NCBI GenBank assembly: GCA_016219875.1
Contig: JACRJZ010000041.1
Coordinates: 62,001 to 126,000 of the forward strand
Source: Verrucomicrobiota bacterium
Lineage (GTDB): Bacteria > Verrucomicrobiota > Verrucomicrobiia > Limisphaerales > JACRJZ01
Reading direction: 5' to 3'
Length of the DNA: 64,000 nt
Position 1 is the stretch's first letter; each line of letters starts with the position of its first letter. The notes below the pieces were generated by a model that was not told the DNA's origin, searched no databases, and saw only the letters and a program-made list of their open reading frames with translations. Below are positions 17,721-24,983 of the stretch, piece after piece. Position numbers and translations under genes: made by a program.

Positions 17721-17806
17721 GGCGCTGGCCCGAATGTTTCACACGGCCTGTCGTAGCGCAGGTTTTTCAACCTGTGAGTGCTCCGGGTACCCCCGCAAAC
17801 CTGCTT

Positions 17807-18268
17807 CTACTTCTTGAAGCACGAGGCGGCCCGCTTCTGAATTTCTTCAAAGGACAGATCCTCCTTGTGCGTGGCAATCGACCAAGTGTGCCCGAACGGA
17901 TCGGTGATGGTGCCGCAGCGGTCGCCGTAGAACTGGTCCTGCACGGGACGAAGGACTTTCGCGCCGGCGGCCAAGGCGCGGGCCGTCACAGCGTCGGCAT
18001 CCTCGACGTAGAGCATGAGTGAAATGGGGGAGCCGCCGTAAGACTGGGGACCCCGGCAGTTCATGTCAGGGATTTCGTCGGCCAGCATGATTGGGGAGTC
18101 GCCGATCTTGATCTCGGCGTGCATGACCTTGCCGCCCGGGCCGGGCATGCGAAGGGTTTCGATGGCGCCGAAGGCTTGCTTGTAGAACTCAATGGCTTGG
18201 GCGGCGCCGGCGATAATCAAGTAGGGCGTGGCCGTGTGATAACCGTCAGGGATGGGCTTGACAGGCAT
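17807..18268 (-). CDS. VOC-superfamily protein (PhnB/glyoxalase-like)
   Basis: 153 residues of the vicinal-oxygen-chelate fold. It begins MPVKPIPDGYHTATPYLIIA, then AIEFYKQAFGA, HAEIKIGDSPIMLADE, ISLMLYVEDADA and DRCGTITDPFGHTWSIATH. This is the PhnB-like/glyoxalase-resembling pattern, with a conserved metal-site His and a C-terminal FGHTW. The substrate of these proteins is usually unknown, and annotation as glyoxalase or bleomycin-resistance protein is not warranted. It is a single gene on the minus strand between two fucosidase genes and is flanked by repeats on both sides. No promoter is identified. Confidence 0.88.
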   Translation of the reverse strand: MPVKPIPDGYHTATPYLIIAGAAQAIEFYKQAFGAIETLRMPGPGGKVMHAEIKIGDSPIMLADEIPDMNCRGPQSYGGSPISLMLYVEDADAVTARALAAGAKVLRPVQDQFYGDRCGTITDPFGHTWSIATHKEDLSFEEIQKRAASCFKK

Positions 18269-18449
18269 GGGGCTGCGGGGTTGTGGGAAAACGCCGGTCG
18301 AAGCGTCGTCCCGGTGGTTGTGTGTCGTCGTTCATGAACGTCGGTCCTTTTCGACCGGCCACACTGTGCGTTGCCTTGGGGCCTTTGTCCAGCGGGACAA
18401 CCCAGCGCACGCCTCGCGCACGCATTCGTCCTTCTCCAGAGGCAATTGC

Positions 18450-18528
18450 AGAACCTGTAGCAGCCGACGTGAGGAGGCTCAAACTTCAATGGAAATAGAG
18501 CCTCGTCACGTCGGCTGCTACAGGTTCT
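18450..18528. repeat. hairpin repeat family 1, copy A
   Basis: Arms of 31 bp (18450-18480 and 18498-18528) pair with one mismatch around a 17-bp loop. The arm core is GTAGCAGCCGACGTGAGGAG. It is the longest-armed of six copies in the window (others near 28613, 34404, 45991, 54315 and 59235). Confidence 0.93.
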
Positions 18529-18587
18529 GAAAGAGGGTCTCCAGAAACCTGAATGTGCTCCCGGCCTCCTGCCGGCGGTGCCCTGGA

Positions 18588-20042
18588 CTATTTGCCGTCG
18601 CGCTGGACGGCGCCAGCCACATCGAGCGCGATGACGCTCGCGATCTTGTCCGGCGCCTCGGCGGGCACTGTGATGACAACGCGCTGCGCTTCCGCGGCGA
18701 AGTCCAGTTTGCGGCCGTTCATCAACGAGGCCGTCACGGGCTTGTTGGCGAGCCCCGGCACGATGAGTTTGCCGTCCTTCGGCCAGTCGAAGACGTGCAG
18801 GTAAAGGCGGGTGTTGCCGCCAGCGAGTTTCTTCTGGGTGCAACGGCCCCAGTCGAGTTTTTCAAACGGGCTGGCCGCCGTGGCGTAGATGGCTTCGCCG
18901 TTGGCCTTCATCCATGATCCAATGGCACGCAGGGATTTCACGCTCTCGTCCGGCACGCTGCCGTCGCCTTTCGGGCCGATGTTGAGCAGGTAGTTGCCGC
19001 CTTTGCTCGCGATGTCGATGAGGTTGCGGATGAGTGTCTCGTCGGATTTCCAAGCGTGGTCGTGCTCGCTGTAGCCCCAGGTGGTGTTCAGGGTCATGCA
19101 GGTTTCCCAGTCGATGCCGGACATGCCGGTCGCGGGGATGTGCTGCTCCGGCGTGATGAAGTCGCCGAACTGCGGATCAAGCTGCGGGATGAAGCCCTCC
19201 GTGCCCATGCTGGCCCAGCCGGCGGCGCGGGTGCGATAGAGGCGGTTATTCATGATGATGGCAGGCTGCTGGGCGCGGACGAGCTTCATCAAGTCGGTGG
19301 CGCGCCAAGCTTCGTCGCCTTGGAAATCCTGCGCGCTGTAGTCCCACCACAGCACGTCCACTTTGCCGTAGTTGGAAACCAGTTCCTTCACCTCGGCGTG
19401 GAGGTAATCCACGTACTTCGGGTGGTCGCGCTCGCCGTTGGGGTAGGGCTGACCCTTGAGCGGATGGGGGAGTTGCTTCGACTTGGCGTAGCAGTACTGG
19501 TCGTGGTGCCAATCGATGACGGAGTGGTAGAAGCCCACGCGCAGCCCCTCAGCGCGGCAGGCGTCCACAATCTCGCGCACGAGATCGCGGTGGAGCGCGG
19601 AGCCGGCGTCAAAGTCGCTGACCTGCGAGTCGTGGAGCGCGAAGCCGTCGTGGTGTTTGGTGGTAAAAACGAGGTAGCGGCAGCCGGCGTCCTTCGCGAG
19701 CCGCGCCCAGTCGCGAGCGAAGCCGGAGGTGGGTTTGAAGAGGGGAAGGGCAGCCTTGGCGTAAGTCTCGGTGTCGGCCTTGACGCGCTGCTGAGTCCAT
19801 TCCATGCCGCCTTTGGTCGCGACGGCCTTGCCGTTCCAAGTGCCGGCCAGGCCGGAGTAGAGGCCCCAGTGGACAAACAGGCCGAAACGCGCCTCGCGCC
19901 ACCACGCCAGGCGGGCGTCGCGTTGGGCGGGGTTTTCCGTGAAGGACGCCGCGGGAGACGGGTCCGCGGGCACAGCAGCCCAAACGTTGAGGTGAAACGC
20001 GCTGACGGCGAGCGCCGCGCCAAGGATCGTCTTGATCTTCAT
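18588..20042 (-). CDS. GH29 alpha-L-fucosidase, secreted
   Basis: 484 residues with signal peptide MKIKTILGAALAVSAFHLNV. One GH29 domain: ARLAWWREARFGLFVHWGLY, YLVFTTKHHDGFALHDSQ, and the predicted nucleophile Asp234 in VDVLWWDYSAQ. DWETCMTLNTTWGYSEHDHA and IASKGGNYLLNIGP follow, then a short C-terminal beta domain from about residue 395. It lacks the long CBM tail of the tandem enzyme. I start at 20042 because that ATG begins a clear signal peptide; the open frame further upstream runs through a repeat. It removes alpha-linked fucose from glycans outside the cytoplasm. It is head to head with the sugar porter gene, consistent with coordinated glycan use. Confidence 0.95.
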   Translation of the reverse strand: MKIKTILGAALAVSAFHLNVWAAVPADPSPAASFTENPAQRDARLAWWREARFGLFVHWGLYSGLAGTWNGKAVATKGGMEWTQQRVKADTETYAKAALPLFKPTSGFARDWARLAKDAGCRYLVFTTKHHDGFALHDSQVSDFDAGSALHRDLVREIVDACRAEGLRVGFYHSVIDWHHDQYCYAKSKQLPHPLKGQPYPNGERDHPKYVDYLHAEVKELVSNYGKVDVLWWDYSAQDFQGDEAWRATDLMKLVRAQQPAIIMNNRLYRTRAAGWASMGTEGFIPQLDPQFGDFITPEQHIPATGMSGIDWETCMTLNTTWGYSEHDHAWKSDETLIRNLIDIASKGGNYLLNIGPKGDGSVPDESVKSLRAIGSWMKANGEAIYATAASPFEKLDWGRCTQKKLAGGNTRLYLHVFDWPKDGKLIVPGLANKPVTASLMNGRKLDFAAEAQRVVITVPAEAPDKIASVIALDVAGAVQRDGK

Positions 20043-20105
20043 GCGCGGAGTTTGGTCGGCGGCGGCGGGACGACAAGTGGAAAAGCGCTCTGGCCGCCAG
20101 CTCCA

Positions 20106-20249
20106 ATCCTTAGCGATGAGCACGAAGACCTCCCCGACGGGTGAAGAGCGACTTGGTGGGGCGAGCGTCCTCGCGAGCCGCACCTCGGCCTTGCCCGACG
20201 GCTCGCGAGGACGCTCGCCCCACCGACCGGTCGCCCATTCGCTAAGGAT
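20106..20249. repeat. nested inverted repeat between divergent genes
   Basis: Inner arms of 26 bp pair perfectly (20155-20180, GGTGGGGCGAGCGTCCTCGC onwards, with 20199-20224) around an 18-bp loop. Outer arms of 11 bp, ATCCTTAGCGA (20106-20116) and its complement (20239-20249), flank them. It occupies most of the gap between the fucosidase and sugar-porter genes, where both promoters must lie. Confidence 0.9.
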
Positions 20250-20319
20250 TCGGCCGCCGGTAGCCCGCCGACAAATGGCTTGCCACGTCCAGCGCTGGAA
20301 ACTAAAAGCTCGCCAGACC

Positions 20320-22041
20320 ATGACATCGAACCAATCCGCTTCTTCCGGGGGCCGCAGTTTCTATCTCCTGATGATCTGCCTCGTCGCGTCGCTGGGCGGG
20401 CTTCTGTTCGGCTTCGACACCGCCGTCATCTCCGGCGCCGAGCCGCTGTTCACCAAGGAATTCAAACTCGACGACAAGATGGAGGGCTTCGTGGCCAGCG
20501 CCGCCATCATTGGCTGTCTCTTCGGCGCGCTGGGCGCGGGAATGCTCACGGATCGCTTTGGACGCAAGAAAGTGCTCCTCCTGTCGGCGCTGCTGTTCTT
20601 CATCTCCGCGGTCTGGTGCTGGTTCTGCCAGACAGCGTGGCAACTGGTGTGGGCGCGTCTGGTGGGCGGGCTGGGCATCGGCATCGCCTCGCTGACCTCG
20701 CCGCTCTACATCGCGGAGATTTCGCCGCCCAAGAGCCGCGGGCGGCTGGTGGCGCTGCAACAACTGGCCATCGTGCTGGGCATTCTCGGCGCGTTCTTCA
20801 GCAACTCGCTGGTCAACGGCATGGACCTGAGCAGCGCCGCCAAGTGGCGCTGGATGTTTCTGGTCGCGGTCGTTCCCTCGGCGCTGTTCGCGGCGCTGAT
20901 TCTGCCGGTGCCGGAAAGCCCGCGCTGGCTCACCAAGCAGGGCTTCAAGGACAAGGCCCGCGCCATCCTCGCGCGGGTCCTGGGCGAGCGCGAGGCCGAC
21001 GTGGAGATGGCGCAGATCACAGACGCCCTGGCGCACGAGGGCGGCACACTGGCGGAGTTGTTCAAGCCCGGCGTGCGGCGCGCGTTGTTTGTGGGCGTGA
21101 CGCTGGCGGTGTTCACCCAAGTGACCGGCATCAACGCCATCATGTATTACGCGCCCAAGGTGTTTCAGGAAGCGGGCTTCGGCGAGGCGGCGGCGTATTG
21201 GTGCAGCGTCTGGGTGGGCGTGACGAACCTGGGCTTCACGCTCCTGTCGATGGTGGTGGTGGACCGCTTGGGCCGCAAGCCGCTGCTGCTCATCGGCGCG
21301 ACCTGCATGGGGCTGGCGCTCGGCGCGGTGGGCTACAGCTTCTCCACGTCCTCGTTGTTCAAGGAGAGCGACGTGCGCGACTTTCCCGCGCTCGTCAAGA
21401 AGCTGCGGGCCAAAGCCGATCCCGTGTCCAAGTTCCTCGTCGAGTCTTTTTCCCCGCCCACCGTGGCGATGCTGGTGGCGTGGGGCACTCCCGGCGCGGA
21501 GACGAGCAAGCTGCCCAGCGCGCTGATCGGCGAACTGAATCGCGTGCTCCGCACCAACACCCTCTATGAACCGAAACGCTTCGACCGCGTCTCGCTCGTC
21601 TCGGACACCGGCAGCCTCCTCGCGCAGAAGCCCACCGGCGAAGACTTGGTCCGGCTCAACCGCATGTTGCTCGAAGACGCCTACGCCGATGAACTGATCG
21701 ACAAAGGCCATCACCGCGGCGTCAACGGCCTGGAGATGCTCCTCGGCGTGCTGGCCTACGTGGCGAGCTTCGCCTTCTCGATGGGCGTCGTGGGCTGGGT
21801 GGTGATCTCGGAGATTTATCCCACGCGCACGCGGGGCCGCGCCATGTCCGTGGCGACGGCCGGCGTGTGGGGCGCGTGCTACCTGGTGTCGGTGACGTTC
21901 CCGTTCTTGCTGACGAACATCGGCAGCGCCATGACGTTCTGGACTTACGCCTTCATGTGCGCGCTGGCCATCGCCTTCGTTTGGCGGTTCGTGCCGGAAA
22001 CCAAAGGCCGGACGCTGGAGGAAATCGAGAAGTCATGGTGA
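20320..22041 (+). CDS. sugar porter family MFS transporter with a large insertion
   Basis: 573 residues of the major facilitator superfamily, sugar porter type (XylE/GLUT-like), in the inner membrane. Family motifs are present: GGLLFGFDTAVISGA in TM1, DRFGRKK in the TM2-3 loop, VPESPRWL after TM6, DRLGRKP in the TM8-9 loop, and VPETKGRTLEEIE at the C-terminus. About 120 hydrophilic residues (roughly 344-463, from SLFKESDVRDFPA to LIDKGHHRG) separate TM9 from TM10. This insertion is not part of the normal fold and should project outward. The ATG at 20320 is preferred since TM1 follows at once. It lies next to fucosidase genes and probably imports a released monosaccharide such as fucose or another hexose; the substrate is inferred from context. 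Confidence 0.93.
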   Translation: MTSNQSASSGGRSFYLLMICLVASLGGLLFGFDTAVISGAEPLFTKEFKLDDKMEGFVASAAIIGCLFGALGAGMLTDRFGRKKVLLLSALLFFISAVWCWFCQTAWQLVWARLVGGLGIGIASLTSPLYIAEISPPKSRGRLVALQQLAIVLGILGAFFSNSLVNGMDLSSAAKWRWMFLVAVVPSALFAALILPVPESPRWLTKQGFKDKARAILARVLGEREADVEMAQITDALAHEGGTLAELFKPGVRRALFVGVTLAVFTQVTGINAIMYYAPKVFQEAGFGEAAAYWCSVWVGVTNLGFTLLSMVVVDRLGRKPLLLIGATCMGLALGAVGYSFSTSSLFKESDVRDFPALVKKLRAKADPVSKFLVESFSPPTVAMLVAWGTPGAETSKLPSALIGELNRVLRTNTLYEPKRFDRVSLVSDTGSLLAQKPTGEDLVRLNRMLLEDAYADELIDKGHHRGVNGLEMLLGVLAYVASFAFSMGVVGWVVISEIYPTRTRGRAMSVATAGVWGACYLVSVTFPFLLTNIGSAMTFWTYAFMCALAIAFVWRFVPETKGRTLEEIEKSW

Positions 22042-22101
22042 AGCGCGCCCCAGCTCACTCCGTCCTTTTCTCCGCCGCACCCGCCGGGTAAGCTCCCTGC
22101 C

Positions 22102-22836
22102 GTGTCCGGCGAAGCCCCGTCCAATCTCAACGTGACGCTGCCTCCAGGCTCCAGCCTGTTGCGGCTGGGACAAGTCTTGCTGGATGCCTGGGAAGTGGGG
22201 GCGCACCAGTGGACGCAGAGTCCATTGCGGGCCGCCGAATTGAAGGACGAAGCCGCGCCGGGGATGCCGATGCCGCGCGACGCGGTGGAGTTGTTCCGCG
22301 TGTTGGAGGAACTCGGCGTGCCGTATCTTCTCGTCGGTGGCATGGCCATGCTGACGTATGTTCAAGACCGGAACACCAAGGATGTCGATCTCCTCATGTC
22401 CCTGGAGTCGGTGCGGCAAATTCCACACCTCGTCATTGAGGACGTGAACGAGTTCTTTGCCCACGGTCGCTTCCACAGCATCCAGGTGGACTTCCTGCTG
22501 GTCGCCAATCCGTTCTTTAGATCGGTGGCCGAACGGTTCTCTTCCCGGCACAAATTTGCGGAGCGGGAAGTTTTTTGCGCCACCATTGAGGGGTTGATCC
22601 TGCTGAAACTCTACGCGCTGCCTTCGCTCTACCGCCAGGGCGACTTCGGACGGGTCGATCTTTACGAGCACGACATCGCCGCCTTGATCGAGAAGTACGC
22701 TCCCGATACCGACGCTCTCTTTGCGCATTTGGAACCGCACGTATCCGCACCCCAGCTTCGGGAATTGCGCTCCATCGTTGCCGAGATCGATCTTCGCATC
22801 GCCCGCTTCCGCCAGCGGAGCGATCCACGACCGTGA
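22102..22836 (+). CDS. nucleotidyltransferase-fold protein, AbiEii/DUF6036-like
   Basis: 244 residues, start codon GTG. The core LLVGGMAMLTYVQDRNTKDV (residues ~75-95) is the GG...R.T.D.D pattern of minimal nucleotidyltransferases. It continues with DVDLLMS, FHSIQVDFLL and IEGLILLKLYAL, all typical of AbiEii-type or DUF6036 proteins. Family members include toxins of AbiE systems, but no antitoxin-like partner is adjacent. The next gene, a glycosyltransferase, begins only 10 bp downstream, so this could also be an orphan with a non-toxin role. A GTG start is forced since no in-frame ATG precedes the conserved core. Confidence 0.75.
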   Translation: MSGEAPSNLNVTLPPGSSLLRLGQVLLDAWEVGAHQWTQSPLRAAELKDEAAPGMPMPRDAVELFRVLEELGVPYLLVGGMAMLTYVQDRNTKDVDLLMSLESVRQIPHLVIEDVNEFFAHGRFHSIQVDFLLVANPFFRSVAERFSSRHKFAEREVFCATIEGLILLKLYALPSLYRQGDFGRVDLYEHDIAALIEKYAPDTDALFAHLEPHVSAPQLRELRSIVAEIDLRIARFRQRSDPRP

Positions 22837-22846
22837 CTGGCCTCCT

Positions 22847-23578
22847 ATGCCCGACGCCCCCGCCCTCAGCTTCGTCATCCCCTGCTACAACGAGTCGGGG
22901 AACCTGCCCGAGTTGGTGCGCTCGCTGCGCGACGTCGCCGACGGGCTGAAACTGACTTACGAATTCGTCGTCACGGACGATTGCAGCCGGGACGATTCCT
23001 GGGCCGTGCTCCAACAACTGGCCGCCGCCGACCCGCGGGTGCGGGGGCAGCGCTTCGCCCGCAACTGCGGCCAGTCCGCCGCGCTCTGGGCCGGCATGAA
23101 GGCGGCGCGCGGGCAGGTCATCGTCACGCTCGACGCCGATTTGCAGAACGACCCGAAGGACCTGCCCCGGCTCCTGGAGCCGCTCCGCCAGTTTGATTGC
23201 GTGTGCGGCTCGCGCGTGCAGGCGCGGCGGCAGGGCGACACCTGGCTGCGCGTGGCGTCGTCGCGCATCGCCAACGCGGTGCGGAACACCGTCTCCGGCG
23301 AAACCATCACCGACTCTGGCTGCAACTACCGGGCCTTCAAACGAGAGTGTGTGGCCGACCTGAAATTCTTCAAGGGGATGCACCGCTTCCTGCCGACGCT
23401 GCTCAAGATCGAAGGATTCACCGTCACCGAGGTGTCCATCGCGAACAACCCGCGTTTCGCCGGCCAGAGCAACTACGGCGTCTGGAACCGGCTCTTCGCC
23501 TCCTTTGGCGACTTGCTGGCCGTGCGCTGGATGAAGCGGCGCATGTTCAAGCTCCCGATCGCGGAGCGGATCAACTGA
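22847..23578 (+). CDS. GT2 glycosyltransferase, polyprenyl-phosphate type
   Basis: 243 residues of the GT-A fold. LSFVIPCYNESGNLPELVRS begins the nucleotide-binding strand, and VTDDCSRDDSW plus LDADLQNDPKDLPRLLE give the two acidic motifs. GCNYRAFKREC and IEGFTVTEVSIANNPRFAG match the dolichol/undecaprenyl-phosphate sugar transferase group (DPM1, GtrB, ArnC). The C-terminal transmembrane helices seen in GtrB are absent; the protein ends RRMFKLPIAERIN, so it resembles the soluble DPM1 form. It probably makes a lipid-linked sugar for envelope glycosylation. It follows the nucleotidyltransferase gene by 10 bp. Confidence 0.88.
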   Translation: MPDAPALSFVIPCYNESGNLPELVRSLRDVADGLKLTYEFVVTDDCSRDDSWAVLQQLAAADPRVRGQRFARNCGQSAALWAGMKAARGQVIVTLDADLQNDPKDLPRLLEPLRQFDCVCGSRVQARRQGDTWLRVASSRIANAVRNTVSGETITDSGCNYRAFKRECVADLKFFKGMHRFLPTLLKIEGFTVTEVSIANNPRFAGQSNYGVWNRLFASFGDLLAVRWMKRRMFKLPIAERIN

Positions 23579-23601
23579 GCCTGAACTCCGATTTTGAATT
23601 A

Positions 23602-23726
23602 CCACGAAACACACGAAAGACACGAAAAGGCTGGCCCCACTTCATCCTCTTCCTCCGCGCGACTCTTGCGCGAGGCCGCCACGGAGGTTCCGGGTCTGCT
23701 TTCGTGTGTTTCGTGTGTTTCGTGGT
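23602..23726. repeat. inverted pair of nonamer arrays (CACACGAAA / TTTCGTGTG)
   Basis: Three 9-bp units at 23602-23628 (CCACGAAAC, ACACGAAAG, ACACGAAAA) and three complementary units at 23700-23726 (TTTCGTGTG twice, then TTTCGTGGT), 71 bp apart. They could fold into a long stem. The array lies between the converging glycosyltransferase and M50 protease genes. Confidence 0.9.
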
Positions 23727-23756
23727 GTCCACTTCGGATTTCGAGCTGAGGCCGGA

Positions 23757-24884
23757 TCAGCTCGCCAGTTCCTCCGCGATCTTCGCCGGCCGCTCGCCGC
23801 GCAGCGCAGCCTGAACCATCAGAAATTCGCCGACGTTTTCGGAGGTGATGATGCCGACCACTTGCCCGTGCTGCACCACCGGCAACGAGCGGCACTCGCA
23901 TTCCTGCAACCGGGCGAAGACCGTGTCCGTCATCTCCGCCGGGTCAGCGGTTTCGAACTCGCGCCGCATCACGTCGCCCACCGGCACGGTTTCGCCGCGG
24001 CGCTTGAGCGCGCCGAACAGATCGTTGCGCGTGAGCATGCCGACGACGCGGCCTTCCTCGACCACGGGGAAATCCTGCTGGAAGCCGGCCAGGGTGTGTT
24101 GCACGGCGACGGCCAGCGGCTCGCGCGGTCCCAGGGTGCGGAAGTCCGTCATCATCACCCGCCAGATCGGGATGCCCGCCAGCGCGCAGCGGATTTGCAC
24201 CAGGCTCGCCTCGTCCGACGCGCCCATCCAGACGAAGAAGGCCACAAAGACCAGCAGCGGCGAGTGGAAGTACGGGTTCTTGAACAGCCCCACGAAGCCG
24301 AACAGCAGCGCCGCCGCCTGGCCGAACGTGGCCGCAATTTGCGTGGCCCGCACGTAATCCATCCGCAACGCCAACAGCGCCCGCAGCACGCGCCCGCCGT
24401 CCATCGGAAACGCCGGGATGAGGTTGAAGAGGACCATCATCACATTCACCATGAGCAGCTTGGCCGTGAACGGACCGCCGACGATCTGCACGGTGGTCAA
24501 TTGCTCGATCTGCTTCGACCAAGACAGGATGCCGAAGAAGACCGCGGCAAGGACCACGTTCACGGCTGGACCGGCCAGCGCCACGATGAGTTCCTCCAGC
24601 GGCTTGTCCGGCATCCGCTCCAGCCGGGCCACACCGCCGATGGGCAGGAGCGTGATGTCGCGCGTCTCGATGCCGTAGCGGCGCGCCGCCAGCGCGTGGC
24701 CCAGCTCGTGGAGCAGCACGATGAAGAAGATCGCGCAAATAAAGACCAGACCGTTGATGGCGTCGCCCAATTGATACCGCAGCAGGTAATGGCTCAGCGC
24801 CACCCACGCCAGCAGGATCAGGAACGTTGCATGCAGATAGAGATCAATGTCGGCCACCCGACCGACCCGCCAGGACCATTTCAT
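23757..24884 (-). CDS. site-2 protease family M50 membrane metallopeptidase with CBS pair
   Basis: 375 residues. Membrane helices flank the zinc motif HELGH (His59, Glu60, His63) and the second ligand motif NLIPAFPMDGG (Asp162), the two hallmarks of S2P/SpoIVFB-type intramembrane proteases. Residues ~245-365 form two CBS motifs (FPVVEEGRVVGMLTRNDLF and SLPVVQHGQVVGIITSENVG), which in this subgroup bind adenosine ligands and gate activity. The substrate is probably a membrane-tethered regulator; none is visible nearby. It is transcribed alone and convergently to the glycosyltransferase gene. Confidence 0.95.
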   Translation of the reverse strand: MKWSWRVGRVADIDLYLHATFLILLAWVALSHYLLRYQLGDAINGLVFICAIFFIVLLHELGHALAARRYGIETRDITLLPIGGVARLERMPDKPLEELIVALAGPAVNVVLAAVFFGILSWSKQIEQLTTVQIVGGPFTAKLLMVNVMMVLFNLIPAFPMDGGRVLRALLALRMDYVRATQIAATFGQAAALLFGFVGLFKNPYFHSPLLVFVAFFVWMGASDEASLVQIRCALAGIPIWRVMMTDFRTLGPREPLAVAVQHTLAGFQQDFPVVEEGRVVGMLTRNDLFGALKRRGETVPVGDVMRREFETADPAEMTDTVFARLQECECRSLPVVQHGQVVGIITSENVGEFLMVQAALRGERPAKIAEELAS

Positions 24885-24983
24885 AATCTCGTTGGACCAC
24901 GGGAGGCGCGTTTTGACTCAATCCCGCTTCAGGGTTGAACCCGCCGCACCGCCGCGGCAAGCTGGCGCCGTCATTCGCATGTT

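Noticed and set aside
14391..17756. Long plus-strand open frame (over 1100 codons) opposite the tandem fucosidase
   Set aside because: Antisense to a clear GH29 gene; the translation is Arg/Val/His-rich without recognisable motifs, as expected from high-GC third positions.
22102..22836. Complete AbiE toxin-antitoxin system
   Set aside because: Only the nucleotidyltransferase is present; the neighbours are a transporter and a glycosyltransferase, not an AbiEi-type regulator.
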